Shown here: one piece after another, positions 27,498 to 38,745 of the stretch
Numbering within the stretch: position 1 is the first letter of the stretch
How the letters are laid out: each line of letters starts with the position of its first letter
From: Bifidobacterium breve
GTDB taxonomy: Bacteria; Actinomycetota; Actinomycetes; Nanopelagicales; Nanopelagicaceae
NCBI GenBank assembly: GCA_945860245.1
Contig: CAMAPO010000002.1
Coordinates: forward strand, 80,288 to 144,287
Reading direction: 5' to 3'
DNA length: 64,000 nucleotides
Position numbers and translations under genes: made by a program
Notes under the pieces: model-generated
What the model was told of the DNA's origin: nothing
Seen by the model: the letters and a program-made list of their open reading frames with translations, nothing else
The model's database searches: none

Positions 27498-28622
27498 ATG
27501 AATTCTAAAGAGCCACATCTTCGCCCCGAGACGATCGCCATCACCGCCGGTCGTCCAGAAGTTGGTGCAGATAGCGCACTAAACCAACCAATCTCGCTCA
27601 ACTCAACTTTTGTTGCAGGCGGTGCAATTGGTTACGGGCGTTATGGAAATGAAACTTGGACCGCACTTGAAGTTGCGATTGGTGCTCTCGAAGGTGGCAA
27701 GACGCTCTCTTACTCATCAGGAATGGCGGCGATTAGCGCGGTATTTTCTACGCTGCCAGTTGGTGCAAAAGTTGTAGCCTCCGATCAAGGTTATTCAGGA
27801 GTAATGACGCTGCTTGGGAATTTATCTGCAGCGAAGAAAGTTAGCGTGAAATTTGTAGCAATTGCAGATACCGATCAAGTAATTGCTGCACTCGATGGTG
27901 CAGACTTGTTGTGGCTCGAATCACCGACCAACCCTGCACTTGATGTAGCAGATCTGCCAACTTTGATTAAGGAAGCGAAGACACGTAAGATTCTTGTTGC
28001 AGTAGATAACACCTTTGCTACCGCGCTAATCCAGCAACCACTTGCGATGGGCGCAGACATTGTTATGAATTCGGTAACCAAGTATTTAGCCGGCCACAGC
28101 GATGTACTCCTGGGTTCACTTTCTACAAATGATCCAGCCCACTACAAAGCGCTAGAAGGCGCTCGCAGATTTAATGGTTCAATTCCTGGTCCCTTTGAAG
28201 CTTGGCTCGCCCTGCGTGGTATCCGTACCTTCCCGTTGCGCTTCCAGCGCGCCAGCGAAAATGCGTTGGAAATTGCAAAGCGACTTAACCAGCACCCACT
28301 CGTCACTCGCGTTCGTTACCCCGGCCTCCCAACTGATCCACAACACGCCAAGGCAAAGGCATTTATGAGGGGTTTCGGTGCAATCGTCTCCTTTGAGTAC
28401 GCTGGCGATGCCACATCCACCGATAAAGTTTGCGAATCTTCCAAAATAGTTACTTACGCAACCAGTCTTGGTGGCGTTGAATCTCTCTGGGAGCGCCGCC
28501 GTCGTTGGCCGATTGAAAGTGCCAGCGTTCCGGAAACGCTAATTCGACTTTCCGTCGGGTGCGAAGATGTTGATGATCTATGGGCAGATATCGATGCGGC
28601 GTTGCTCGCTGCTAAAAAGTGA
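27498..28622 (+). CDS. Cys/Met metabolism PLP enzyme, cystathionine gamma-synthase-like
   Basis: 374 residues. The Cys_Met_Meta_PP pattern is present: LSYSSGMAAISAVF, WLESPTNPALDVAD, VDNTFATALIQQPL, and the PLP lysine in NSVTKYLAGHSDVLLGS; ATSLGGVESLWERR lies near the end. Makes or breaks cystathionine (synthase or lyase); the two cannot be told apart by eye. Together with the PatB-like enzyme upstream it could complete transsulfuration to homocysteine. Confidence 0.8.
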   Translation: MNSKEPHLRPETIAITAGRPEVGADSALNQPISLNSTFVAGGAIGYGRYGNETWTALEVAIGALEGGKTLSYSSGMAAISAVFSTLPVGAKVVASDQGYSGVMTLLGNLSAAKKVSVKFVAIADTDQVIAALDGADLLWLESPTNPALDVADLPTLIKEAKTRKILVAVDNTFATALIQQPLAMGADIVMNSVTKYLAGHSDVLLGSLSTNDPAHYKALEGARRFNGSIPGPFEAWLALRGIRTFPLRFQRASENALEIAKRLNQHPLVTRVRYPGLPTDPQHAKAKAFMRGFGAIVSFEYAGDATSTDKVCESSKIVTYATSLGGVESLWERRRRWPIESASVPETLIRLSVGCEDVDDLWADIDAALLAAKK

Positions 28623-28653
28623 AAAGTTTTCTAAGAAGCGGTATTTTTATCCT

Positions 28654-28806
28654 ATGAAATTACTCCGCCGCCTCCTTGCAGTATTTGCGCTGCTTGCTGT
28701 GGCTTTTCAGGCCGTAGGCAGTTTTCTATCCTGGGCGCAACGCCAAGAGGATGCTCCAGCAGATGCTTGGATTGATGAAGATGAAGATGAATTTGAGGAT
28801 GCCTAA
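28654..28806 (+). CDS. Small single-helix membrane protein, 50 residues
   Basis: Starts at ATG 28654 (a longer frame runs back into the upstream gene but has no role). A basic start (MKLLRRLL), one hydrophobic helix (AVFALLAVAFQAVGSFL) and a strongly acidic tail (IDEDEDEFEDA). The next gene starts at the base after its stop, so the two are probably translated together. Function unknown; no family recognised. Confidence 0.6.
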   Translation: MKLLRRLLAVFALLAVAFQAVGSFLSWAQRQEDAPADAWIDEDEDEFEDA

Positions 28807-29190
28807 TTGGCGCAAGAAGGTTATATACCTGGCACTTGCAATTTAGGTGCAGGAGAAGTTAGTCGCCGCCGCATGGTTGCGGCAATTGGATTTGTCCTAT
28901 CACTTTCTGCCTTCACCGCTTTTGTAACTACTGGCGCTTCACGAGAAACACGTTTAGGAATATTTATCCCATTAATGGTTATGTCTATCGGTTGGGTGCA
29001 GTCACGTAAGAAGTTCTGCTTGGCTTATGGTCTCACTGGTACATTTAATTTTGGCAAGTTGGGGCAGATTTCACGTGTGGTAGATCCGGCCGATCGCGCT
29101 GCTGACCGACGAACTGCGCTAACAATTTTTGCACAAAGTACGCTTTATGCGGCGGCGTTAACTTTGCTTGTAGTAGCGCTACCTCTGTAA
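28807..29190 (+). CDS. Hypothetical membrane protein, 127 residues
   Basis: Begins with TTG directly after the stop of the small acidic-tail protein; GAGG eight to eleven bases upstream supports it. Two or three membrane segments in the middle (MVAAIGFVLSLSAFTAFV, LGIFIPLMVMSIGWV) and one at the end (LYAAALTLLVVALPL). A cytoplasmic stretch contains KKFCLAYGLTGTFNFGK. The pattern of a small membrane protein with an RxxCLAxG-like segment recalls uncharacterised actinobacterial proteins, but I cannot name a family. Confidence 0.65.
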   Translation: MAQEGYIPGTCNLGAGEVSRRRMVAAIGFVLSLSAFTAFVTTGASRETRLGIFIPLMVMSIGWVQSRKKFCLAYGLTGTFNFGKLGQISRVVDPADRAADRRTALTIFAQSTLYAAALTLLVVALPL

Positions 29191-29197
29191 CAGTTGA

Positions 29198-29665
29198 CTA
29201 CTTTTTCGGAGCGGGTGGTTTCTCTGTTTGTTGGCTCTTGTTTTTCGCAACGTTAGGTATTTTTGCCGGTGGGGTAGGAGCTATCGGAGGTGAACCAAGG
29301 GCTTCAATTGCGGCATCGCGGGATACCGTAGCGGCAATAACTGCGCTCTCTCTTATGTTCATACTTTGCCGTTTTTGAATTTGAGTTTGGCCGACAGATT
29401 TATTCGATTTTGCATCGGCTAAGGCCCTATCAATCGCTTCTTTGAAAATCTTATTTATCTCACGTCTATTATTTTCGTAAACTTTAAGCTCTTTGCGAAA
29501 TTCTTCTAATGCGTTCTTATAGACTTCTTTGGGATCAATCCTTTTTTGAATAGTTGGCGCAGGCGTCTTACTGTCGGCCGCGGCAGTTGAGATGGAAATC
29601 AAGGGCGCAAAAAATAGAGCTGTCGCAACAATGGCAACTGGCCTGATTCGCATTTCTAACCTCAC
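29198..29665 (-). CDS. Secreted coiled-coil hypothetical protein
   Basis: 155 residues with a signal peptide (ALFFAPLISISTAAADS, probable cleavage after AAA). The middle is a charged helix (YKNALEEFRKELKVYENNRREINKIFKEAIDRALADAK) likely to form a coiled coil; the end is Pro/Lys-rich and disordered (PPIAPTPPAKIP). No enzymatic motif. Function unknown; divergent from the response regulator gene that follows on the plus strand. Confidence 0.6.
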   Translation of the reverse strand: MRLEMRIRPVAIVATALFFAPLISISTAAADSKTPAPTIQKRIDPKEVYKNALEEFRKELKVYENNRREINKIFKEAIDRALADAKSNKSVGQTQIQKRQSMNIRESAVIAATVSRDAAIEALGSPPIAPTPPAKIPNVAKNKSQQTEKPPAPKK

Positions 29666-29783
29666 TTTTCCGTAAGATAAGTATCAGCCAAAAGGTTGTG
29701 AGAACTCGGTGAAAACACCTACTTGATTGAAATTAACGCCTTGTTCCTTGGCTATTTATGCGCAGGCATGCGAGGCTAACACC

Positions 29784-30467
29784 ATGGCCGAACTAATTCT
29801 TATCGTCGATGATGAAGCGGGAGTTCGTGAACTGCTGGGAGATGCGCTGCGCATCGCTGGTTTTGAAACAGCAACTGCCCAAGATGGTATGTCTGCCCTG
29901 ACTGCAATCCGCAATAAGAAACCAGATCTGTTGATTATTGATGTCAACATGCCCTTGATGGATGGTTTTGAGTTAGTGGAAAGACTTCGTTCTGTTGGTG
30001 ATAACACCCCGGCGTTAATGTTGAGTGCGCGTGCGGATCGAATTGATGTGACGAGAGGGTTGACTCTCGGAGCAGATGATTATGTAACCAAGCCATTTGG
30101 ACTCGAAGAACTTTTGCTGCGCGTTAAAGCGATTCTTCGCCGATCCCAGATTTCAGAGACAAGTGAAGCGGAATTGCGCTGTGGCCCAATAGTTATCATT
30201 GAATCCAGCCATACCGTTAAATTTATTGAAGAGATAGTAGACCTATCTCCAACAGAATTTAGACTTCTTCAGGTTTTAGTAGAAAATAAAAATCGAGTAT
30301 TGAGTAAGAGTTTGCTTCTTGATGAAGTCTGGGGCATTACCTTTCAATCTGAAAGCACAGTTGCTGATACCTACATTTCATACCTGCGCAAGAAATTACA
30401 TAAGGATGGATTCGAAGGGATTAAGACGGTGCGTGGCGTTGGCTTCGTAATTCAGGAGCCAAAGTAA
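29784..30467 (+). CDS. OmpR-family response regulator
   Basis: 227 residues from ATG 29784, preceded by GAGG; the frame is open further upstream but without homology. Receiver domain with Asp9-10, phosphoacceptor Asp53 (LLIIDVNMPLMDG) and DDYVTKPFGLEELL; winged helix with LSPTEFRLLQVLVENKNRVLSK and TVRGVGFV. Its kinase follows by two bases. Signal and targets unknown. Confidence 0.9.
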   Translation: MAELILIVDDEAGVRELLGDALRIAGFETATAQDGMSALTAIRNKKPDLLIIDVNMPLMDGFELVERLRSVGDNTPALMLSARADRIDVTRGLTLGADDYVTKPFGLEELLLRVKAILRRSQISETSEAELRCGPIVIIESSHTVKFIEEIVDLSPTEFRLLQVLVENKNRVLSKSLLLDEVWGITFQSESTVADTYISYLRKKLHKDGFEGIKTVRGVGFVIQEPK

Positions 30468-30469
30468 AT

Positions 30470-31681
30470 ATGAAGAAATCTAGTAGCAAGTACGCAGTCA
30501 TCTCAATCTTTGTAACCACAATCCTTTCTAGCGTAATTGGCGGATTCGCTTCTATTGATGCAAGAAATTCTGATTTGCAACAGATAGACACATCCATAAA
30601 CCTCGTTATTGAACGTGTAAATGCATATCCAGCAGAGGCAATCGGCGCTGCCATCTTTACCGTAGATGAAGAGAGTTTAGATTTAACTCTCGTTCTCATA
30701 ACCAAGGAAGGGGATGAGACAGTTGTAAGTGAATCCCACCTAATCTACCCAGGTATTAACTCAATGGAGATTGTTAGGAAAGCTATTCTGGCTCCTATCT
30801 CTATCAAGAGCGCGAGCCCATTTCGATTCAGAACGGTGGAAATTGCAGGTGGTGACTATTTAATTATCGCCGCAGATTTAGCTAAAATAAATGCGAATTT
30901 AAACAATAATCTAAAGAATTTAGTTGGCTTTACTCTCACCGCTAATGCCCTGGCAATTTTCATCTCTATTTTCTTGCTACGACGTCATAATCGTGGGTTA
31001 GATGCAAAAGCACTAGAAAGAATGCAGAGATTCTTGGGTGATGCCTCGCATGAACTGCGGACGCCATTGACGGTAATCAAGGGATATAGCGAGATGCTGA
31101 GCAAAGGCCAGATGAGCGATGTGGTTGATAGAGCAAGAGCTTTTTCTCGCGTAAATTCTGAGATAGAGCGGATGGAGAATTTGATTCATGATCTGCTGCT
31201 GCTTGCCGAACTCGGCGAGAGCAGGCCAACTACTTTTGAAGAGCTGGAGTTAACAGAGTTAATTCAGGCGCATATCAATGATTTTCAACTCTTTAATAAA
31301 GGGCGGAAAATTGAAATTTCGCTGGAAAGTAATTGCGAAATCAAAGGATCTCGTGAACACTTAAATAGAATCATTCAAAACTGCCTATCTAATATCATCC
31401 GTCATACTCCTGCGGATGCAGCCGTTGCCGTCACACTAAAAAGCAAAGGCAAGAGAGTTAATTTAACTATTGAAGATGCTGGACCTGGTCTTCCAGAAAG
31501 CGCCTATCGCACCGAGATTGCTGCAATGAATCGTTTCGATCCATCGCGTTCGCGCGATAGCGGCGGGTCAGGACTTGGCATGAGTATCATCGCCGCGATT
31601 GTGCAAGAACATGACGGAAATCTTGAATTACGAAAGAGCGATTTAGGCGGCCTTGCCGTAGTTATCGGATTACCTAAGTAA
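30470..31681 (+). CDS. Sensor histidine kinase partner of the preceding regulator
   Basis: 403 residues. Two membrane helices (about 8-24 and about 150-168) around a periplasmic-side sensor of about 125 residues; no clear HAMP domain. H-box DASHELRTPLTVIKGYSEML, N-box RIIQNCLSNIIRH, G1 EDAGPGLP and G2 SGGSGLGMSIIAA. Cognate kinase of the regulator just upstream by spacing. The terC gene converges on its stop codon. Confidence 0.9.
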   Translation: MKKSSSKYAVISIFVTTILSSVIGGFASIDARNSDLQQIDTSINLVIERVNAYPAEAIGAAIFTVDEESLDLTLVLITKEGDETVVSESHLIYPGINSMEIVRKAILAPISIKSASPFRFRTVEIAGGDYLIIAADLAKINANLNNNLKNLVGFTLTANALAIFISIFLLRRHNRGLDAKALERMQRFLGDASHELRTPLTVIKGYSEMLSKGQMSDVVDRARAFSRVNSEIERMENLIHDLLLLAELGESRPTTFEELELTELIQAHINDFQLFNKGRKIEISLESNCEIKGSREHLNRIIQNCLSNIIRHTPADAAVAVTLKSKGKRVNLTIEDAGPGLPESAYRTEIAAMNRFDPSRSRDSGGSGLGMSIIAAIVQEHDGNLELRKSDLGGLAVVIGLPK

Positions 31682-31688
31682 TTACTTA
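31675..31688. other. 14-bp perfect palindrome shared by two convergent stop codons
   Basis: TAAGTAATTACTTA covers the end of the kinase gene and the end of terC, giving a TAA stop to each strand. It is too short and AT-rich to be a convincing terminator by itself. Confidence 0.5.
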
Positions 31689-32599
31689 CGCTTTGCGGTT
31701 ACGACCAAGCTGGATACCGTCGCAATCGCCAGTACCCCGACAATCACAGACAAGCTTTGAGTAATTGTAATATCAGGAATTTTAATTCCAGCTATCTCGT
31801 GAATATTGACGGCATGGAAAGCATGAAAAAAGAGTTTAATTCCGATGAATCCTAAGATTACCGACAGTCCTTTTCCGATATAGATCAAACGCTGCATAAG
31901 GCCACCGATTAAGAAGTAGAGCTGGCGCAGACCCATTAGAGCAAAAATATTTGCTGTGACTACTACATAGACATTTTCGGTCAGCCCAAATATCGCCGGA
32001 ATCGAATCAAGGGCAAAGAGAATATCCGTTGCACCCAATGCAAGAAGCGCGATGGTAAACGGTTTTAGACCCTTAGCTCTCAAATACTCTATTAACTTGC
32101 TCTCCTTCTCTTCTTCTTTTTCTTGTGAACCCTCTAAAAATAGATGAACTGCTGTGTAGATCAAGAAGGCGCCAAAGATGAAGAAGACCCACTCAAATTG
32201 TTTAATTGCTGCGGCACCCAAGGTGATCGCGATAATCCGAAAGACTAAAGCAATCAAAATTCCAAAGAGAAGAGCGAGCTGCTTGCTCTTCTCTTCAATC
32301 TTTAACCTGCTCAATATAATTACAAATACAAATAAGTTATCGAATGAGAGTGAATATTCAGTTAGCCAGCCGGCAAAGAACTCCTGCTGAGTTTGTGCAT
32401 CAGTCCATGTCCCGAGATGAATACCAAATGCGATCGCTAGAGATACATATAGAAAGCTCCACAGGGTTGCTTCTTTCAGAGTGGTATTTTGATTGCGTCT
32501 TGCCACCGCCCAAGTGAAGTCAAGGGCGACGATTATTGCCAAGATTGAGGCGGTCAGGATCCAAGCGCTATTTGTAATCACGAGCAGAGCGTAATGCAT
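31682..32599 (-). CDS. TerC family integral membrane protein (Alx/MntY-like)
   Basis: 305 residues with seven to nine hydrophobic segments. The family signature is seen: LTEYSLSFDNLFVFVIIL, AIDR-equivalent FRIIAITLGAAA, and LGATDILFALDSIPAIFGLTENVYVVVTANIFALMGLRQLYF with acidic residues buried in helices. TerC/Alx proteins move manganese or other divalent metals out, often supporting metalation of exported enzymes. A charged loop (EGSQEKEEEKESK) separates the halves. Divergent from the methyltransferase gene by 24 bases. Confidence 0.88.
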   Translation of the reverse strand: MHYALLVITNSAWILTASILAIIVALDFTWAVARRNQNTTLKEATLWSFLYVSLAIAFGIHLGTWTDAQTQQEFFAGWLTEYSLSFDNLFVFVIILSRLKIEEKSKQLALLFGILIALVFRIIAITLGAAAIKQFEWVFFIFGAFLIYTAVHLFLEGSQEKEEEKESKLIEYLRAKGLKPFTIALLALGATDILFALDSIPAIFGLTENVYVVVTANIFALMGLRQLYFLIGGLMQRLIYIGKGLSVILGFIGIKLFFHAFHAVNIHEIAGIKIPDITITQSLSVIVGVLAIATVSSLVVTAKRK

Positions 32600-32623
32600 C
32601 GGGAACTAAGGTATTTTTAATGC

Positions 32624-35155
<2,532 letters not shown>

Positions 35156-35156
<1 letters not shown>

Positions 35157-35629
35157 TGAAAGGCAAACTTGCAGGAATTTTAGCTATTTCATTGGTACTA
35201 CTAACTGGATGTGGAGATAAAGAAGTGAGCGCAACCGCAGATAATTTGCCGACAGTTACAACCAATATGGGTGAGGCTCCAACAATTGGCGCACCGAGCG
35301 GAACTCCACCTACAACTCTTGTCACCAAAGACATCTTTGTTGGCGAAGGCGCAGAAGCTCAGCCGACTTCTACGATGACAGTTCACTACACGTTGATGAC
35401 TTGGTCTAAAGGAGCGCTAATCGAATCTTCTTGGAACAGCGGTTCACCTGCAACATTCCCATTAGCGAATGTAATTGTCGGGTGGCAGCAAGGTATTCCA
35501 GGGATGAAGGTCGGAGGACGACGTTTATTGGTCATCCCACCTGATATTGGTTACGGAGCGCAAGGCAGCGGACCTATTGGTCCAAATGAGACCTTGATCT
35601 TCGTAGTCGATGCGATTGGCGTTGCTTAA
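35156..35629 (+). CDS. FKBP-type peptidyl-prolyl isomerase lipoprotein
   Basis: 157 residues. Signal peptide with lipobox LLTGC (lipid-anchored Cys), a short linker, then an FKBP domain: TMTVHYTLMTWSKGALIESSW, VIVGWQQGIPGMKVGGRRLLVIPPDIGYGAQGSG, TLIFVVDAIGV. Assists folding of exported proteins at the outer face of the membrane. Overlaps argG by one base. Confidence 0.9.
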
Positions 35630-35672
35630 AAATGGCAATCGCCCGAGGTAACCGCAACACTTGTTGAAGCGC

Positions 35673-35678
35673 TAGAAT
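35673..35678 (+). promoter_or_regulatory. -10 element of the riboflavin operon
   Basis: TAGAAT lies seven bases before 35685, the first base of the aptamer closing helix, so transcription would begin right at the riboswitch. The -35 region has no good match. Confidence 0.4.
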
Positions 35679-35684
35679 AAAGGT

Positions 35685-35812
35685 GTTGTTTTTCGGGGTC
35701 GATGTAATTTCGAACCGGCAGTTAAAGTCTGCGACCCGGTCAAGGCCATTGACCGGTGGATTGGGTGTAATTCCCGAACCGACGGTTAAAGTCCGGATGA
35801 GAGAAAATCAAC
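35685..35812 (+). promoter_or_regulatory. FMN riboswitch (RFN element)
   Basis: Conserved RFN core is easily read: GGGGTCGATGTAATTTCG, ACCGGCAGTTAAAGTCTGCGA, GGTGGATTGGGTGTAATTCC, GAACCGACGGTTAAAGTCC and the closing GGATGAGAGAA. The closing helix pairs GTTGTTTTTC at 35685-35694 with GAAAATCAAC at 35803-35812, one mismatch. It senses FMN and turns the following ribD-ribE-ribBA-ribH genes off. Confidence 0.96.
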
Positions 35813-35819
35813 GTGTAGT

Positions 35820-35868
35820 CGACGCATGCTTTGTTACTGGTTTTTCCTAACAAAGTTTTAGCGCGTCG
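35820..35868 (+). promoter_or_regulatory. Two-step stem-loop in the riboswitch expression platform
   Basis: CGACGC (35820-35825) pairs with GCGTCG (35863-35868), and inside it CTTTGTTA (35829-35836) pairs perfectly with TAACAAAG (35848-35855). The T-run after it (GTTTTT, 35879-35883) begins about ten bases later and is not adjacent, so a simple terminator is doubtful. Confidence 0.5.
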
Positions 35869-35896
35869 GCTCGTACCGTTTTTCCACCCCGAGATG

Positions 35897-35924
35897 CAAC
35901 ATCCGTTCTCGAATAAGGGTGTTG
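35897..35924 (+). promoter_or_regulatory. Hairpin that can hide the ribD ribosome site
   Basis: CAACATCC (35897-35904) can pair over eight positions (one G-U) with GGGTGTTG (35917-35924), which contains the AAGGG ribosome site of ribD. This would be the off state of a translational FMN switch. Confidence 0.5.
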
Positions 35925-35927
35925 AAA

Positions 35928-36947
35928 ATGAAGCAAGCGCTAAGTGCAGAAGCTGCGATGGCACACGCCATCGATTGTGCTCGCCTTGGTCTTGGCCAGA
36001 CATATCCAAATCCTATTGTGGGCGCAGTTATAACTAACGCAACCGGGGAAGTACTTAGCGAGGGATTTCATCAAGGGGCAGACCACGCCGAAGTGATCGC
36101 GATAAATGCCGCAAAGGAGCTACCGGCAGGATCAATACTTTATATAACGCTAGAACCGTGTAACCATCACGGTAAAACACCACCTTGTGTGGATGCGATT
36201 ATCAAATCTGGAATTAAAAAAGTTGTCTATGCGATTAGTGATCCTAATCCTGCAGCCACCGGTGGAGCAGAGCGTTTGCGCGCTGCCGGAATAGAAGTGA
36301 AATCGGGCATTGGTGAAGAACAAGCGCGTCTAGAAAATCGTGCCTGGCTCACTAAAATGGAACTAGGACGTCCGCGCATTACTTGGAAGATCGCCTCGAC
36401 TATGGATGGCAAAGTAGCGGCAAGTGATGGCAGTTCGAAATGGATTACTAGCGAACCCGCTCGCACAGATGTGGCGCGCATGCGCTCGCAAGTCGACGGT
36501 ATCGTCACTTCAACTGCAACAGTTATTGCTGATGACCCCGCAATGACTAGTAAAGGATTTGGCAATAATCCAGTTCGCATCGTTATGGGAAGCGGCGAAA
36601 TTGCAGCGAAGATGCAAATTTTCGATGACGCAGCTGAAACTGTATTAATTAAATCTCGAAACTTCGATGATTTGTTACTGCTAGCCAATAAGCGTGGTTT
36701 CAACCAGTTGTTGATCGAATCTGGACCAACGCTTGGAACCGCGCTCTTACGCGAGGATCTAATCGATGAAATTGTCTTATTCCAAGCGCCAGCGTTGCTC
36801 GGTTCAGGAACGCCGTCGATTGGCAACCTAGGAATTACAAATGTCTCTGAGCGATTAGATTTTGAAATATCTGATGTAGAGATGATTGGTTCCGATTTAA
36901 AGATAACACTTTTCAAGAGCGCAAACAGCACAGAAGTTGGGCGCTAA
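35928..36947 (+). CDS. ribD: Riboflavin deaminase/reductase RibD
   Basis: Bifunctional enzyme of riboflavin synthesis, 339 residues. Start at ATG 35928 with AAGGG eight bases upstream; a GTG at 35919 is possible but lies inside the ribosome site. Deaminase domain first: HAEVIAI and EPCNHHGKTPPC zinc ligands; reductase domain from about residue 145 (ITWKIASTMDGKVAASDGSSKWIT, LIESGPTLGTALL). Expressed under the FMN riboswitch. Its stop overlaps the ribE start by one base. Confidence 0.97.
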   Translation: MKQALSAEAAMAHAIDCARLGLGQTYPNPIVGAVITNATGEVLSEGFHQGADHAEVIAINAAKELPAGSILYITLEPCNHHGKTPPCVDAIIKSGIKKVVYAISDPNPAATGGAERLRAAGIEVKSGIGEEQARLENRAWLTKMELGRPRITWKIASTMDGKVAASDGSSKWITSEPARTDVARMRSQVDGIVTSTATVIADDPAMTSKGFGNNPVRIVMGSGEIAAKMQIFDDAAETVLIKSRNFDDLLLLANKRGFNQLLIESGPTLGTALLREDLIDEIVLFQAPALLGSGTPSIGNLGITNVSERLDFEISDVEMIGSDLKITLFKSANSTEVGR

Positions 36948-37555
36948 TGTTTACCGGACTTATTCAGGCAATTGGCCGAGTTACTGCGATTGAGCACCAA
37001 GAAAGTAGCGCGCAACTTGTAATTTCGAGCCCAGAAATTGCTAATCAAATTACCCAAGGTGATTCAGTATCTGTAAATGGCGCCTGCCTAACTGTTATCT
37101 CGCAAGACAAGTCACAATTTGCAGTAGATGTAATGGTACAAACCCTGAAGTTAACGACTACTGGCGCACTTGAAGTTGGCTCTGAGGTAAATCTAGAACT
37201 AGCCACTCGCGCTGCAGATCGCCTAGGTGGCCACATTGTTCAGGGGCACGTAGATGGAATCGCAAATATTGCCGAAATCTCTGCTGACTCACAATGGACT
37301 CGTATAGATCTTGAGATACCAAAGAATTTAATGAAATACGTTGTCGCCCAAGGTTCTATCTGCCTCGAAGGCGTTTCACTTACCGTTGGGGAGTTAAATG
37401 ATGAAACAAATCAAATTTCAGTCTGGCTGATTCCAGAAACCCTGGCGCAGACCAATCTTTCAAAGAAGTCACTAGGTGATCATTTAAATATAGAAGTTGA
37501 TGTTTTGGCCAAGTATGTAGAAAGACTTATTGTGCGAGGACAGGAAAGCAAATGA
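36947..37555 (+). CDS. ribE: Riboflavin synthase alpha chain
   Basis: Converts two molecules of 6,7-dimethyl-8-ribityllumazine to riboflavin. 202 residues with two lumazine-binding repeats: MFTGLIQAIGRV and SVSVNGACLTV in the first, GGHIVQGHVDGIA and QGSICLEGVSLTVGEL in the second. Overlaps ribBA by 4 bp (ATGA). Confidence 0.97.
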   Translation: MFTGLIQAIGRVTAIEHQESSAQLVISSPEIANQITQGDSVSVNGACLTVISQDKSQFAVDVMVQTLKLTTTGALEVGSEVNLELATRAADRLGGHIVQGHVDGIANIAEISADSQWTRIDLEIPKNLMKYVVAQGSICLEGVSLTVGELNDETNQISVWLIPETLAQTNLSKKSLGDHLNIEVDVLAKYVERLIVRGQESK

Positions 37556-38745
37556 GCAATCTAGATCAAGTTCTCAGCGATTTTAAGGCCGGCAAATTCA
37601 TTGTCGTAACCGATGATGAAAACCGTGAGAACGAAGCTGATCTGATTCTTTTGGCGGAAAAATCAAACGCTGAAAATATTGGATTTATGGTTCGTTATAC
37701 TTCGGGGGTTATCTGTGGGGTAATCACTGCAGAAACAGCTAAGCGCTTAAAACTTCCGCTGATGGTCAAGCGCAATGAAGATAATCACAGCACAGCATTT
37801 ACCGTCACAGTTGATGCGATAGCAGGTCGTTCAACGGGAATTCCCGCGCAGGAGCGCGCCAACACTTTACGGGCGTTGGCTGATATCAATTCTCAACCGA
37901 CTGATTTTGCGCGCCCTGGCCACGTCTTCCCGTTGATCTCAGTTGCTGGCGGACTTCACAAGCGCCGTGGTCATACTGAAGCAAGCATCGCCTTATGTGA
38001 GCTGTCGGGTTCAAATTCGGCAGCTGTATTATCAGAATTGGTAAATGATGATGGCTCAATGATGCGTGGTGCCCAGATCACCGAGTTCGCAAATCAACAC
38101 GGCTTACAAGTTATTTCGATTGATCAACTGGCTCGCATCGCCCCAAAGCAATCGATCAATGAAGATTTCGACTTAGATTGGGCAGACCTACCACTCAACG
38201 ATGTAGATTGGAAAATTTCTTCATTTATCTCCCCAACCGGAGCAGAGCACGCAGTTCTTAAATTTGGCGCGCAAACCAATATCCAGCCGTTGGTTCGGGT
38301 CCATTCAGAATGTCTAACTGGAGATGTCTTTGGGTCAAAGCGCTGCGATTGTGGTTCACAACTTCAAGAGGCCATGCGCCTTATTGAAGAAAGTGGCCAT
38401 GGCTACATTATTTACTTACGCGATCACGAAGGGCGCGGCATTGGTTTGGTTGAAAAAATTCGTGCTTACGTGCTGCAAGATTCTGGGCAAGATACGGTGC
38501 AGGCAAATCTCTCAATTGGCCAACCAGTTGATGATCGCACATATGAAGATGCGGCAAGTATTCTGCATCGTTTGCAGGTAAAGTCTTTGACGCTTCTGAC
38601 AAATAATCCGGAGAAAATTGCTGCAATCAAGGAATCTGGCATCGCCGTAACCGTTGCGCCACTTGAAGTAATTGCCAACAAACACAATCAGAAGTACCTA
38701 GAAACCAAGCGAGATAAGCTAAATCACGCGTTAGGAGCGCTCTAA
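37552..38745 (+). CDS. ribBA: Bifunctional DHBP synthase / GTP cyclohydrolase II
   Basis: 397 residues. Residues 1-200 make 3,4-dihydroxy-2-butanone 4-phosphate (DDENRENEADLI, FMVRYTSGVICGV, RRGHTEASIALCELSG); residues 205-397 open GTP to start the pathway (VRVHSECLTGDVFGSKRCDCG with zinc cysteines, YLRDHEGRGIGL, LLTNNPEKIAAI). Both halves appear intact. Overlaps ribH by one base. Confidence 0.97.
   Translation: MSNLDQVLSDFKAGKFIVVTDDENRENEADLILLAEKSNAENIGFMVRYTSGVICGVITAETAKRLKLPLMVKRNEDNHSTAFTVTVDAIAGRSTGIPAQERANTLRALADINSQPTDFARPGHVFPLISVAGGLHKRRGHTEASIALCELSGSNSAAVLSELVNDDGSMMRGAQITEFANQHGLQVISIDQLARIAPKQSINEDFDLDWADLPLNDVDWKISSFISPTGAEHAVLKFGAQTNIQPLVRVHSECLTGDVFGSKRCDCGSQLQEAMRLIEESGHGYIIYLRDHEGRGIGLVEKIRAYVLQDSGQDTVQANLSIGQPVDDRTYEDAASILHRLQVKSLTLLTNNPEKIAAIKESGIAVTVAPLEVIANKHNQKYLETKRDKLNHALGAL

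Noticed and set aside
29693..29710. GGTTGTGAGAACTCGG as a further tRNA-Lys-like repeat
   Set aside because: Needs a one-base gap and extra mismatches to align with the tRNA-Lys end and lacks flanking agreement; likely chance.
36227..36931. 234-codon open frame opposite ribD
   Set aside because: It lies wholly antisense to a clear RibD gene, has no ribosome site or domain, and its composition is that of a complementary-strand shadow.
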